Source: Pseudomonas persica (GTDB lineage: Bacteria; Pseudomonadota; Gammaproteobacteria; Pseudomonadales; Pseudomonadaceae). From it: a DNA stretch of 64,000 nucleotides. Each line of letters starts with the position of its first letter. Within the stretch, counting starts at the first letter, position 1. Below, piece by piece: positions 1 through 7,450 of this stretch. Under the pieces are notes generated by a model that was given only the letters and a program-made list of their open reading frames with translations, had not been told where the DNA came from and ran no database searches. Location: NCBI RefSeq assembly GCF_900291015.1, contig NZ_OLKL01000034.1, positions 1-64,000 on the forward strand, written 5' to 3'. Made by a program: the position numbers and the translations under genes.

Positions 1-108
1 GCCCTGATGAAAAATCAGGACGAATATGTCACCAAAGGCGGGAAACTGGCTTGCTGAAAACCATAGAATCTCCCACAGGGACGGCGTCGCACTTGAGATC
101 ACGCGGTA

Positions 109-134
109 CCTGTGGGAGCGGGTTTACCCGCGAA
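109..134. repeat. REP element
   Basis: A single REP palindrome (core tgtgggagcgggtttacccg) lies just downstream of csgG. Region 1-151 otherwise holds only a 6-bp-stem hairpin at 3-19 (CCTGAT/ATCAGG) without a T-run. Confidence 0.85.
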
Positions 135-151
135 GAGGCCCTCAAAGCCAA

Positions 152-1000
152 TCACGGTTGCTGATTCTGACTCAAGAATTTGTCCACCGTAGCCTTGCCC
201 TCCCCCGCATCCCCCGCCACCTGCCACAGCCGCCGTTCAATCCCCTGCGCCAGCAAATGCCCCACTGCCGCTTCGATCGCCGACAGCACGCACAGCTGCG
301 CCGGTTCGTTGGTGGTGTACCCCACCTCGGCCTCCAGCAGCTTCTTGAACTCGATGAACTTGAACACCCCGGCGCTGCGGCCAACCGAGTAGATGGTCTT
401 GCTGGTCATCACATTGGCCAGTACCTGCCCGGTGCGCACGTCAACCGCCCGCAGGTTGACGGTCACCTGGTCGACGCGGTACTCGCGGGAGATGTCTATG
501 CCCAGGTAACGGGCACCCTCGCCGCCGCTGCGCACGTTGGTGTCATAGGCGATGATGCCACCCTCCAGCATCAGGTTGGCGGCCTGCAGCGGTGGCAGCT
601 CGCCCATGATGTTTTGCGGTACGTCGGGCTTTTTCTGCGAAGCACGGATGATCTTGCGCTCGGTCAGCAGGTTCTGCAGGCCTTCACGCTCCAGCACCAC
701 GAACCAGCCACTGGCGTTCAGGGCGTCCATCAGCATGCTGGCCGCGCCCTGGGTGACGCTGGTGGAAAACGAGCTGGCCGGGGTCGGTTTGTACTGCCCG
801 GTCTGGTCGCGGAAGCCGTACACCACCGCCATCAACCGACCCTTGGGCCGTGGCATGTTGATCAGGTCGTAGTAGGTCGAGGCCCGTGGGGTCAGGGTCG
901 GGGTTTCCGAGTCCTGTTCGGCAGGCATCGGTTCGCGCAGGCCACACCCGTGCAACCCTAGGGCGGTGAGGATCAGCAGCGTGCTCAGCAGACGTTTCAT
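152..1000 (-). CDS. csgG: Curli secretion channel lipoprotein CsgG
   Basis: This 282-residue protein matches CsgG, which forms the outer-membrane pore that exports curli subunits. A lipoprotein signal with lipobox LHGC puts the acylated Cys at residue 19. The body shows the CsgG pattern: a 'YGFRDQTGQYK' strand, a Ser/Thr-rich segment, 'LEREGLQNLL', and the 'GGIIAYDTNVRSGG' region near the transmembrane beta-hairpins. The ATG at 1000 is preferred because GGGGAG lies 8 bases upstream; a GTG at 1009 falls inside that ribosome-binding region. It is the last gene of the csgE-csgF-csgG run, which follows pseudopilin genes with no break. The amyloid subunits CsgA and CsgB are not in the window and could lie beyond its left edge. 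Confidence 0.93.
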   Translation of the reverse strand: MKRLLSTLLILTALGLHGCGLREPMPAEQDSETPTLTPRASTYYDLINMPRPKGRLMAVVYGFRDQTGQYKPTPASSFSTSVTQGAASMLMDALNASGWFVVLEREGLQNLLTERKIIRASQKKPDVPQNIMGELPPLQAANLMLEGGIIAYDTNVRSGGEGARYLGIDISREYRVDQVTVNLRAVDVRTGQVLANVMTSKTIYSVGRSAGVFKFIEFKKLLEAEVGYTTNEPAQLCVLSAIEAAVGHLLAQGIERRLWQVAGDAGEGKATVDKFLSQNQQP

Positions 1001-1033
1001 GGTGTTCACTCCCCAACAAAAAGCCTTTCCCTT

Positions 1034-1447
1034 TCAGGGATTCAGGCCGCTGACCTCAATGATCGAAATTTCTCCTGTGGCGCGATCGGTGACCTTGATA
1101 CTCAAGGCCCCGGAATCGTCGATGACGTCGATGAGAAACGCATCGGTCGCCATGCTGCCGGTGTTGCCGTTACTGATGTTGTCCAGCAACTGCGACAACA
1201 TCCGCGACTCCAGCTGGTTGCTGAAGCGCTCCAGGGCCGTGGTGCCGGTAAAGGCCGAGGCACGGTCCTTGAGGTCGGGGTCGTCGTAGTCGTTCTGCGC
1301 CTGGGCATTGTTCAGCAGCCAGGTGCCATTGAGCGGGTTGCCACCAAAGGCCGGGTTGATCGGGGTATACACCAGTTCAGTGGCCTGGGCGGCACATGCG
1401 CTGGCCAACAGGCAGGCGGCGATGCAACGGGGTATGGGGTGCTTCAT
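1034..1447 (-). CDS. csgF: Curli assembly protein CsgF
   Basis: This 137-residue protein has a Sec signal peptide ending near 'ACAAQATELV', followed by the CsgF N-terminal motif 'YTPINPAFGGNPLNG'. In known systems that segment plugs into the CsgG pore and couples secretion to nucleation at the cell surface. The rest matches the CsgF helix-strand layout. Its ATG overlaps the csgE stop codon (ATGA), so the two are translationally coupled. The family assignment is firm. Its partners CsgE and CsgG flank it. Confidence 0.93.
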   Translation of the reverse strand: MKHPIPRCIAACLLASACAAQATELVYTPINPAFGGNPLNGTWLLNNAQAQNDYDDPDLKDRASAFTGTTALERFSNQLESRMLSQLLDNISNGNTGSMATDAFLIDVIDDSGALSIKVTDRATGEISIIEVSGLNP

Positions 1448-1839
1448 AGCTCGTCCCTCTCCAGATCGGTGGTGTCCTGCAGCAGGCGTTGCAGCTTGCG
1501 TTGAATGATTTGCTGCTTGACCAGGTCGGCTGCGGCAACGGCCTCGTCCTTGAGCTCGGTGGTGTTCGGTGGCAGGAAGCGGCGGTACATCACCTCGCGC
1601 TCGAATTCCACGGTGACCAGGCTGCCCCAGCGGGCATCCGGCCGTTCGCGCACCACCAGGTTGAAGTCCAGGCGGCTGGTGGCGCGCAGGCGGTCGGCGA
1701 AGTAGTAGTAAAAGTCGTGGCCGATGTGCGAGATGGTGTTGTCGACGATGAAACCCTGCATCTCGTCCTCGGCCCTGGCCGAGGTGGCCAGCACTGCCAC
1801 CAGCAGCAGGCCCAGGCATCGCGCGAAGAGGCGGCTCAT
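1444..1839 (-). CDS. csgE: Curli export specificity factor CsgE
   Basis: This 131-residue periplasmic protein has a signal peptide (residues 1-23, cleavage after 'SARA') and the CsgE signatures 'IVDNTISHIGHDFYYYFADRL', 'LVVRERPDARWGS' and 'VMYRRFLPP'. CsgE caps the CsgG channel from the periplasm and confers substrate selectivity. The start overlaps the stop of the upstream pseudopilin gene by ATGA, and its own stop overlaps csgF the same way. The csg genes are therefore the 3' part of the secretion operon, not a separate locus. Confidence 0.92.
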   Translation of the reverse strand: MSRLFARCLGLLLVAVLATSARAEDEMQGFIVDNTISHIGHDFYYYFADRLRATSRLDFNLVVRERPDARWGSLVTVEFEREVMYRRFLPPNTTELKDEAVAAADLVKQQIIQRKLQRLLQDTTDLERDEL

Positions 1840-2363
1840 GGCGTGTCTCCCGGGCCGGCATGGGGCTGCACGCCACCGGTACTTTCGGTAAAGGCCTGCT
1901 CGGCGACGAACTGCCAGTCGCTGTAGTGCTCCAGCCCTTCGAAACCGCTCCATTCGGCGCTGAAGCCACTGCGCTTGAACGGGGTGGCGTCCGAGCGGCT
2001 GTGCACGCCGGTGATGCGGCCGTCGATCGAGCGCAGCAGGCCCCATTCGTCACTGTTGGTGATGGGGTCGGGGTACAGCCGGCGGATGTGCCGCCTGGCC
2101 TGCGGGAAGCGGTTGTCCTGCAGCAGGTCGGCCAGCTCCTGCGGATACTGGGCAAGCCCCGGCGAGGCGCGGTAGTAGCTGCGCAGGGCCTGGGCATACT
2201 GGCTGCCCACCCACAACAGCTGGCGTTCGCGGTCGCGCTGGGCAGCACTGGCCCAGAGCGTACCGGTGGCGGCCAGGGCCACGCTGCTGACCGCAATCAG
2301 CAGCAGCACGCCCAGGTAGGTGAAGCCCGCGTTGGCCTTACCATTCCGCGAACAGGCTGCCAT
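1836..2363 (-). CDS. Pseudopilin-like protein (third pseudopilin)
   Basis: This 175-residue protein begins with a short basic leader and the hydrophobic stretch 'GFTYLGVLLLIAVSSVALAA', which looks like a divergent type IV/pseudopilin N-terminus: Gly at -1 is present, but the Glu at +5 is replaced. The C-terminal half contains 'LYPDPITNSDEWGLL', the calcium-loop-like motif of GspG-type pseudopilins. Lack of Glu5 is typical of minor, tip-type pseudopilins (GspK class). The ATG at 2363 was chosen because it gives a normal leader length. The gene overlaps the preceding pseudopilin gene by 26 bp and csgE by ATGA. Confidence 0.75.
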   Translation of the reverse strand: MAACSRNGKANAGFTYLGVLLLIAVSSVALAATGTLWASAAQRDRERQLLWVGSQYAQALRSYYRASPGLAQYPQELADLLQDNRFPQARRHIRRLYPDPITNSDEWGLLRSIDGRITGVHSRSDATPFKRSGFSAEWSGFEGLEHYSDWQFVAEQAFTESTGGVQPHAGPGDTP

Positions 2364-2712
2364 CCCGAGCCCTCCCTGTGGCACCGCTCCTGATATCGGC
2401 CACACCGCCGGCCACGCCTTCGGGCGGTGGTACCAGCTGCCAGGCATCGCTGCGCTCGGTGATCGGGTCGACCGGGGTGTTGCGCAGGTAACGCTGTTCC
2501 ACCAACTGCTCCAGCGAGTCCGGGTAGTGGCCGGTGTCGCCGTAATAGTGGTCCAACGCCTCGCGCAGCACCGCCAGGCTCTGGCGCAGGGTGGCTTCGC
2601 GGGAGCTTTCCAGGCTGTTGAAATAGCGCGGCATGGCGATGGTCATCAGCGTGGCGATAATCGCCAGCACCACCAGCAGTTCGATCAGGGTGAAGCCTTG
2701 GCTGCGTTTCAT
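2338..2712 (-). CDS. GspG-like pseudopilin
   Basis: This 124-residue protein has a class-III prepilin signal: basic 'MKRSQG', then 'FTLIELLVVLAIIATLMTIA', with Gly at -1, Phe at +1 and Glu at +5. The soluble part carries 'VDPITERSDAWQLV', matching the GspG calcium-binding loop. An alternative ATG at 2724 would add four residues and overlap the preceding stop; the shorter leader is closer to the family norm. It should be cleaved and methylated by a prepilin peptidase, which is not encoded in the window. Confidence 0.85.
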   Translation of the reverse strand: MKRSQGFTLIELLVVLAIIATLMTIAMPRYFNSLESSREATLRQSLAVLREALDHYYGDTGHYPDSLEQLVEQRYLRNTPVDPITERSDAWQLVPPPEGVAGGVADIRSGATGRARDGSLFAEW

Positions 2713-2717
2713 GGCTG

Positions 2718-3197
2718 TCACCATTGCCCGTAGGGGATGTTGTTGAGGCCTTTGCCGCGGGCCTTGGAATACACGTCAAACACGTCTTCGCCCTCACGCG
2801 GGTTGTCGGCGCTGCTGTCGTAGGCGCGCAGCCCCCAACCGCCTTCGTCCTCCCCCTTGGCCGCTACCAGCGGGTCGTGCGGGATGCGCCGCAGGAAGTA
2901 GAACTTGCCGCCCTTGGCGCTGCGCACATCGCGTACGCCGTCTACCAGCACCTGCAGGTTCGGCGGGTAGCCACTGGCGTCCAGGCGCCTCTCGATGTAG
3001 CCGGCATCGAACGCGCGCTTGTAGGCATCGATGGCGTCGCGAATCTGGTACAGCGCCTCGCGCAGTTGCTGTTCCTTGCCGCGGCGCACCACGGTTTCGG
3101 TCAGCGGCGCGGCCATGCTGGCGAGCAGCCCGAGCAGTGCCAGGGTCAGCACCACTTCGATCAGGCTGAACCCCTGCATGCGGCGCTGCGCGATCAT
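2718..3197 (-). CDS. GspG-like pseudopilin
   Basis: This 159-residue pseudopilin has the leader 'MIAQRRMQG' followed by 'FSLIEVVLTLALLGLLASMA', with Glu at +5. The C-terminal region contains 'RRIPHDPLV' and 'GGWGLRAYDSSADNP', the segment corresponding to the GspG calcium site. The start codon overlaps the secretin stop (ATGA), which indicates coupling. With the next two genes it makes three consecutive pseudopilins, enough to build a short pseudopilus. Confidence 0.85.
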   Translation of the reverse strand: MIAQRRMQGFSLIEVVLTLALLGLLASMAAPLTETVVRRGKEQQLREALYQIRDAIDAYKRAFDAGYIERRLDASGYPPNLQVLVDGVRDVRSAKGGKFYFLRRIPHDPLVAAKGEDEGGWGLRAYDSSADNPREGEDVFDVYSKARGKGLNNIPYGQW

Positions 3198-5059
3198 GGC
3201 CGTGGGCTCCCTTTGGCCGGGGCGACCGCCATCTGGCTGCCTGCCACCGGGGTATCGGTGGCCGGGGCATTGCCAGGCACATCTGCCGGCGGCAGCGGTG
3301 CCATCTGCCGCACCTGCATGGCCGACTCGGTACCGGTGGCGAACTCCATGTCCGACGGGCTCTGGTACGGCAGGTTGCGCACAATGCGCGGGGTGATCGC
3401 CAGCACCAGCTCCGACTTGCTCATGTCGTCCTTGTTGCTGCCGAACAACCGGCCCAGGCCGGGGATGTCGCCAAGGCCCGGGATCTTGTTGCCGCTGGCG
3501 TTGTGGTCGTTGCGCACCAGGCCGGCCAGCACCTGGGTTTCACCATCGTGCAGGCGCAGGGTGGTCTGGGCGTTGCGGGTGTCGACCTGAACCGGAATGG
3601 TGCCCTGACGCGTGGCTTCCAGCGGGGTGGCGTTGCTCACCTCCAGGGCTACCTTGATCGCCACTTCGTTGTTCAGGTGCACGGTGGGCTGCACTTCAAG
3701 CTTCAGACCCACGTCCAGGTAGGTGACGCTTTCGGTGATCACCGGGCCCTGGGTGGACGGCACCGAGGTGGCGCTGATGATCGGTACCCGCTGACCGATG
3801 TGGATGCGCGCCTGCTCGCGGTTGCTGACGCGGATCACCGGGCTGGCCAGGGTGTTGATGTCCTTGTCCTGGGCGTTGATCTTGGCCTGTGGCGCCGGCG
3901 CGATGCTGATGCGGCTGGAGTCGATGCCCTTGAGCTGGTCGAGCACGCTCACCGGCTGGCCGTCGGAACTCAGCACGCCGAAGGTGTTGGGCCATTGCAG
4001 GCCGAGGTCGAGGATGCGCGAGGTGGCCACTTCCATCACCTCCACTTCCAGCACCACCTCGGGGTTGGACTGGTCCTGCGACTGCAGCAGCTTCTCGGCC
4101 ATGCGCACGGCATCGGGGGTGTCGCGCATGGTCAGGGTGTTGAGGCGTTCGTCGACGAACACGTCGCGGGTCTTGAGCATGGTCTTGACCATGTTCAGCG
4201 CGGTGTTGGCGTCGATGCTGGTCAGGTAGAAGGTGCGCATGACCAGTTCCTGGTAGTCCTTGGTCTTCTGCGGCGAATCGGGGTAGATCATGAGGGTGTT
4301 TTCATTGACGATCTTCTGCCGCAGCTGGTTCTGCTCCAGCAGCAGCGCCACGGCATCCTCGATGCGCAAGTCGCGCACGAAGATGGTGGCCTTCATGTCC
4401 GGGCGCATGTCCTTGTCGAAGATGAAGTTGATGCCGGCGACCTGGGACAGCACCTCGAAAATGGTCTTCAGGTTGGCATCGCGAAACTCCAGGGTCACCG
4501 GCCGTTCCAGCTTGCTGCGCAGCTGCGGGAACGGTTGCGCGGTGCGCGCCTGGACGTTCTCGATGTCGCTGCGCAGCACCGCGCCCTTCTGGTTCTGCGG
4601 GTCCAGGCGCAGCACTTCGCGCATGTAGCGCTCGGCACCGAACAGGTCGCCCTGGCGCAGCGCCGCCTGGCCCAGCGCCACGCGCTCGTCGAGGGTGCGG
4701 ATCAGCTCCAGCTGGCGGATGCCTTCCTGGGCGCGGCGGTTGTTCGGCTCCAGGGTCAGCACCCGGCCATAGCCCATGCGGGCGCCGGCGAAGTCATGGC
4801 GGATACGGTCGGCGTCGGCCTGGGTCAGCAGCGCCTCGACCGCGGCCTGGCGGCTGTGGGCCAGGGCGATGTTCAGCTCGGTGTCACGCGGGTCCTCGCG
4901 CAGGGCTTCTTCCAGGCTGGCGATACCGGCTTCGTACTGGCCCTCCTTCATCAGCTGGTCGCTGTCCTTGCGTACCGCACTGGAGCCGCAGCCGGCAATG
5001 GCCACACACAACGCCACAAGCAGGAACGGAGCAGGCTTGCACAGCTTTGACGACTTCAT
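3194..5059 (-). CDS. GspD/PilQ/MshL-type secretin with N-terminal TPRs
   Basis: This 621-residue outer-membrane secretin begins with a lipoprotein signal peptide (lipobox IAGC, Cys24). Residues about 30-170 form TPR-like helical repeats ('EGQYEAGIASLEEALREDP', 'GRVLTLEPNNRRAQEGI'). An N0/STN-type domain follows ('LEFRDANLKTIFEVLSQVAG'), then an N1/NolW-like domain and the secretin beta-barrel gate ('VPIISATSVPSTQGP', 'VGLKLEVQPTVHLNNEV'). The tail is Pro/Ala-rich. TPR-secretin fusions resemble MSHA-pilus MshL/Tad-type proteins more than classical GspD. The ATG at 5059 was chosen because it gives a proper lipoprotein signal; its start overlaps the upstream stop. Confidence 0.9.
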   Translation of the reverse strand: MKSSKLCKPAPFLLVALCVAIAGCGSSAVRKDSDQLMKEGQYEAGIASLEEALREDPRDTELNIALAHSRQAAVEALLTQADADRIRHDFAGARMGYGRVLTLEPNNRRAQEGIRQLELIRTLDERVALGQAALRQGDLFGAERYMREVLRLDPQNQKGAVLRSDIENVQARTAQPFPQLRSKLERPVTLEFRDANLKTIFEVLSQVAGINFIFDKDMRPDMKATIFVRDLRIEDAVALLLEQNQLRQKIVNENTLMIYPDSPQKTKDYQELVMRTFYLTSIDANTALNMVKTMLKTRDVFVDERLNTLTMRDTPDAVRMAEKLLQSQDQSNPEVVLEVEVMEVATSRILDLGLQWPNTFGVLSSDGQPVSVLDQLKGIDSSRISIAPAPQAKINAQDKDINTLASPVIRVSNREQARIHIGQRVPIISATSVPSTQGPVITESVTYLDVGLKLEVQPTVHLNNEVAIKVALEVSNATPLEATRQGTIPVQVDTRNAQTTLRLHDGETQVLAGLVRNDHNASGNKIPGLGDIPGLGRLFGSNKDDMSKSELVLAITPRIVRNLPYQSPSDMEFATGTESAMQVRQMAPLPPADVPGNAPATDTPVAGSQMAVAPAKGSPRP

Positions 5060-5565
5060 GGTGCGCTCCCTACAGACAAAGTCTGCGACTGATGCAAAGG
5101 CAGGTAGACCAGGTGCAGCTCGTTGGCCGATACCCGATCGAGGCGGTAGGTGTCTTCGATCACGTCGCCCTGGCGCACGACGTAGAGTTTTTCGCCGCTC
5201 TGCAGGAAGATCTGCAGGTCGTCGCGGTCGCCGATACGGCCAATGAACTGGAATGGCAGTTCGGGGGCGGTTGGCGCTGCGGGTGCGACCGGGGCGGCGT
5301 TCACAGGTTGTTCGGTGACGCTGGCCAGGGCTTGGGGTTTGGTCCATTGCTGGGTTGGGAACAGGTCGCCGGAAGCCTGTTCTGGCCTATTCGCGGGTAA
5401 ACCCGCTCCCACAGGTTCGGCGGCGCTCACAGGTCCTGTGGGAGCGGGTTTACCCGCGAAGGCCGCGGCGCTGTCGTCCTGGCCAAACCAATGCCCGGGG
5501 GCCCAGGCCAGTACCGCGCTCACGCCGAGGAAACCAACCCAGATGACCGCACGTTGTGTGTTCAT
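5056..5565 (-). CDS. PilP/GspC-like periplasmic protein with an in-frame REP insertion
   Basis: This 169-residue protein has an N-terminal membrane anchor (residues about 7-25), a low-complexity linker and a C-terminal beta domain ('PFQFIGRIGDRDDLQIFLQ', 'LYVVRQGDVIEDTYRL') of the PilP/GspC homology-region type, which links the inner-membrane complex to the secretin. The linker at about residues 36-59 is encoded by an inverted pair of REP elements (5391-5460) read in frame as Ala/Gly/Pro-rich sequence. The ATG at 5565 overlaps the upstream stop codon; a GTG one codon earlier is also possible. Confidence 0.75.
   Translation of the reverse strand: MNTQRAVIWVGFLGVSAVLAWAPGHWFGQDDSAAAFAGKPAPTGPVSAAEPVGAGLPANRPEQASGDLFPTQQWTKPQALASVTEQPVNAAPVAPAAPTAPELPFQFIGRIGDRDDLQIFLQSGEKLYVVRQGDVIEDTYRLDRVSANELHLVYLPLHQSQTLSVGSAP
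5391..5460. repeat. REP pair inside a coding region
   Basis: Two REP elements in inverted orientation (5391-5415 and 5435-5460), separated by about 19 bp, lie within the PilP/GspC-like gene. They keep its frame and are translated as a linker. Confidence 0.9.
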
Positions 5566-6128
5566 CACGACCTCGACAGGTAAAGGGTCATGCGCAGGCG
5601 GGCGTTGAGCTCGCTGTCGCCAATGCGTTTGCGTTGCAGCTCGAGGTCTTCCAGCACCAGGGTCGGCAACTGCTTGAGCAGGCCCTTGAGAAACCCGCGA
5701 ATCTGCGGGTAGCTGCCGCGCACCGGTAGCACGATCTGGTAGCGCGCCAGTTGCGTCTTGGGGTCGATTCCGAGGGCGTATTCACCACGCGCCAGGCTGA
5801 TATGCTCGGCGCTGGCCAGGTGGTACAGGCGCTCGATCAGCTCGCTGGCCTGAGGCTGCCCCGGCAATTGCTGGCGCAGGCTGTCGAGGGCCTGCTGCTC
5901 GGGTTTGATGGCGATCTTCAGCTCGCCACGCCTGACCCGCTCGACCTGCACGCTGGCATCCGCTTCAGTGGCGCGCAGTTCGCGCAGGTTCTGCCATTGC
6001 GGCAACACCCCGGCACACAGCACGCCCACGGCCAGCAGGCTCACCGCAACCGCAGCCAGGCCAACCGGGCCGACCCGGCGCAGGCGCTCCTGGAGGATCA
6101 GGCTGTGCAGCGGTTCACGGGCGCGCAT
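5565..6128 (-). CDS. PilO/GspM-like inner-membrane assembly protein
   Basis: This 187-residue protein has a short cytoplasmic N-terminus, one transmembrane segment (about residues 24-44, 'GLAAVAVSLLAVGVLCAGV'), a coiled-coil stretch and a ferredoxin-like periplasmic domain with 'YQIVLPVRGSYPQIRGFLKGL', a recognisable PilO feature. PilO dimerises with PilN in the alignment subcomplex of type IV pili and type II systems. The ATG at 6128 lies 14 bp inside the preceding gene, and its stop overlaps the next start, so expression is coupled. Confidence 0.78.
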   Translation of the reverse strand: MRAREPLHSLILQERLRRVGPVGLAAVAVSLLAVGVLCAGVLPQWQNLRELRATEADASVQVERVRRGELKIAIKPEQQALDSLRQQLPGQPQASELIERLYHLASAEHISLARGEYALGIDPKTQLARYQIVLPVRGSYPQIRGFLKGLLKQLPTLVLEDLELQRKRIGDSELNARLRMTLYLSRS

Positions 6129-6657
6129 GACCGGTCTCCCAGGTGGCGGTGAGGGTGAAGCGCACCGGGTGCTCGGGCTGCGCGGCCAGCACTTCGTGGT
6201 TGAGCAGCGACACATCGCTGAGCTCGGCACTGGCTTCCAGGCGCTGGTGGTACTGCAGCATCGCTTCCAGGTTGCGCGCCTCGGCAGTGATGCGCAGCTG
6301 GCCTTTGCGCGCGTCGGGGGCCAGGCTGAGCAGCGCCACGTCGTCCTGCGGCTGCGCTTCGAGCATGGTGAACAGTTGTTGCCAGGGCCGTTGCAGCTGC
6401 TGCGAGACGCTTTGCATCTGCGCCAGGCGCTCGGCCTGTTCGCGGCTGGCGGCGCTGCTCAGCGGTGCGACAGTGGCCGGACGGCGGCCCAGCCGCTGCT
6501 CCAGGCTGTGCACGCTCGCCTCCAGTTCGACCTGCTCGACCTGCAAACTGTGTTGCAGCAGCACCAGGCCGGCGACCAAGGCACTCGCCACGGCGAGCAG
6601 CGACCAGGCCAACGGGCTGCTGCGCCGGGGCTGGAATTCCAGGTCGAGGCGGCGCAT
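6115..6657 (-). CDS. PilN/GspL-C-like inner-membrane assembly protein
   Basis: This 180-residue protein starts with 'MRRLDLEFQPRR', similar to the PilN N-terminal peptide that docks on PilM, followed by one transmembrane helix (about residues 16-36), a coiled coil and a ferredoxin-like fold ('ITAEARNLEAMLQYHQRLEA'). It sits between the PilM-like and PilO-like genes, in the canonical M-N-O-P-Q order. Similarity is structural rather than strong in sequence, so position in the cluster carries much of the assignment. Confidence 0.72.
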   Translation of the reverse strand: MRRLDLEFQPRRSSPLAWSLLAVASALVAGLVLLQHSLQVEQVELEASVHSLEQRLGRRPATVAPLSSAASREQAERLAQMQSVSQQLQRPWQQLFTMLEAQPQDDVALLSLAPDARKGQLRITAEARNLEAMLQYHQRLEASAELSDVSLLNHEVLAAQPEHPVRFTLTATWETGHARP

Positions 6658-6658
6658 G

Positions 6659-7450
6659 TCAGGCCACCGCCCGCCACATGGCGCACAGCGGGTCGGCGTC
6701 GCTGGCCGGCTGGCACAGTTGCACCGCCGCCAGTTGCGGCACGTCGCCCCGGCCCGGGGCATGCAGGTAGACCCGTGGCAGGTGCTCGCCGTACAGCTCG
6801 CAAGTGCGCTCGATCAGTGCTTGCAGGGCCTGGTCGCTATCGGCGCAGCCTTGCGCCAGCACTTGCTGCCAGGCCCCCCCGGCAGCCAGCAGCAGCACGC
6901 TGCGGCGCGGCTCGGCCAGGACGAACAGGAAGTCGCCCTGCTCCAGCTGTGCCGAGCAGCGGTTGTAGGCAGCCATCAGGTACGGCTGCACCGAGCGCAG
7001 GCTCAGGTGGCTTTCCCGGCCCAGCGCCTGCAGCCGCTGCAGCAGGGCTTCAGGCAACGCCGTGGCGATGCGCGCGGCACCGGCCGGCTCGGGCGAGAGC
7101 ACGATGCGCCAGTCGTCCAGCGGTTGCCCGTAGAGGTTTTCGAAGCAGGCCCGGGCGTAGGCGTCCAGTTCGCGCGGGTGGCTGATGGCATCACTCCAGG
7201 GCACCAGGCAGAACCGGCTGTAACGGGCCGACAGCAGCACCCGCAACTGGGCACCGCGCACGGCATGCTCGGCCAGCAGCGTGGCCAGGGCGTCAACGGC
7301 GGCTTCCCAGGCCGGTTGGGCGGCATCGCAGGTGAAGTCGCGACTGCCCAGCCATTGGTGGTGGTTGGCGTGCCAGCTACCCAGGCCCACACCTTCGGCG
7401 CCGAGTACGGCACTGTATCTGTAAGCACCATGATCAGATGAATGTGACAC
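6659..7450 (-). CDS. PilM/GspL-like cytoplasmic platform protein (divergent)
   Basis: This protein of about 263 residues has no signal peptide or membrane segment. It lies immediately before the PilN-like gene, where actin-fold PilM/GspL proteins are encoded. Segments such as 'LRVLLSARYSRFCLVPWSD' and 'LVFVLAEPRR'-like strands fit a split actin-like fold, but no ATP motif is convincing. The GTG at 7450 was chosen because GAGGAG lies 7 bases upstream; it overlaps the end of the ATPase gene by 17 bp. An upstream GTG at 7483 would lengthen it without a ribosome-binding site. Confidence 0.6.
   Translation of the reverse strand: MSHSSDHGAYRYSAVLGAEGVGLGSWHANHHQWLGSRDFTCDAAQPAWEAAVDALATLLAEHAVRGAQLRVLLSARYSRFCLVPWSDAISHPRELDAYARACFENLYGQPLDDWRIVLSPEPAGAARIATALPEALLQRLQALGRESHLSLRSVQPYLMAAYNRCSAQLEQGDFLFVLAEPRRSVLLLAAGGAWQQVLAQGCADSDQALQALIERTCELYGEHLPRVYLHAPGRGDVPQLAAVQLCQPASDADPLCAMWRAVA

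Noticed and set aside
3..19. Hairpin CCTGAT/ATCAGG as a terminator for csgG
   Set aside because: Short stem and no T-run on either strand.
3503..5050. A 515-codon plus-strand open frame opposite the secretin
   Set aside because: Typical GC-rich antisense composition with no recognisable domain.
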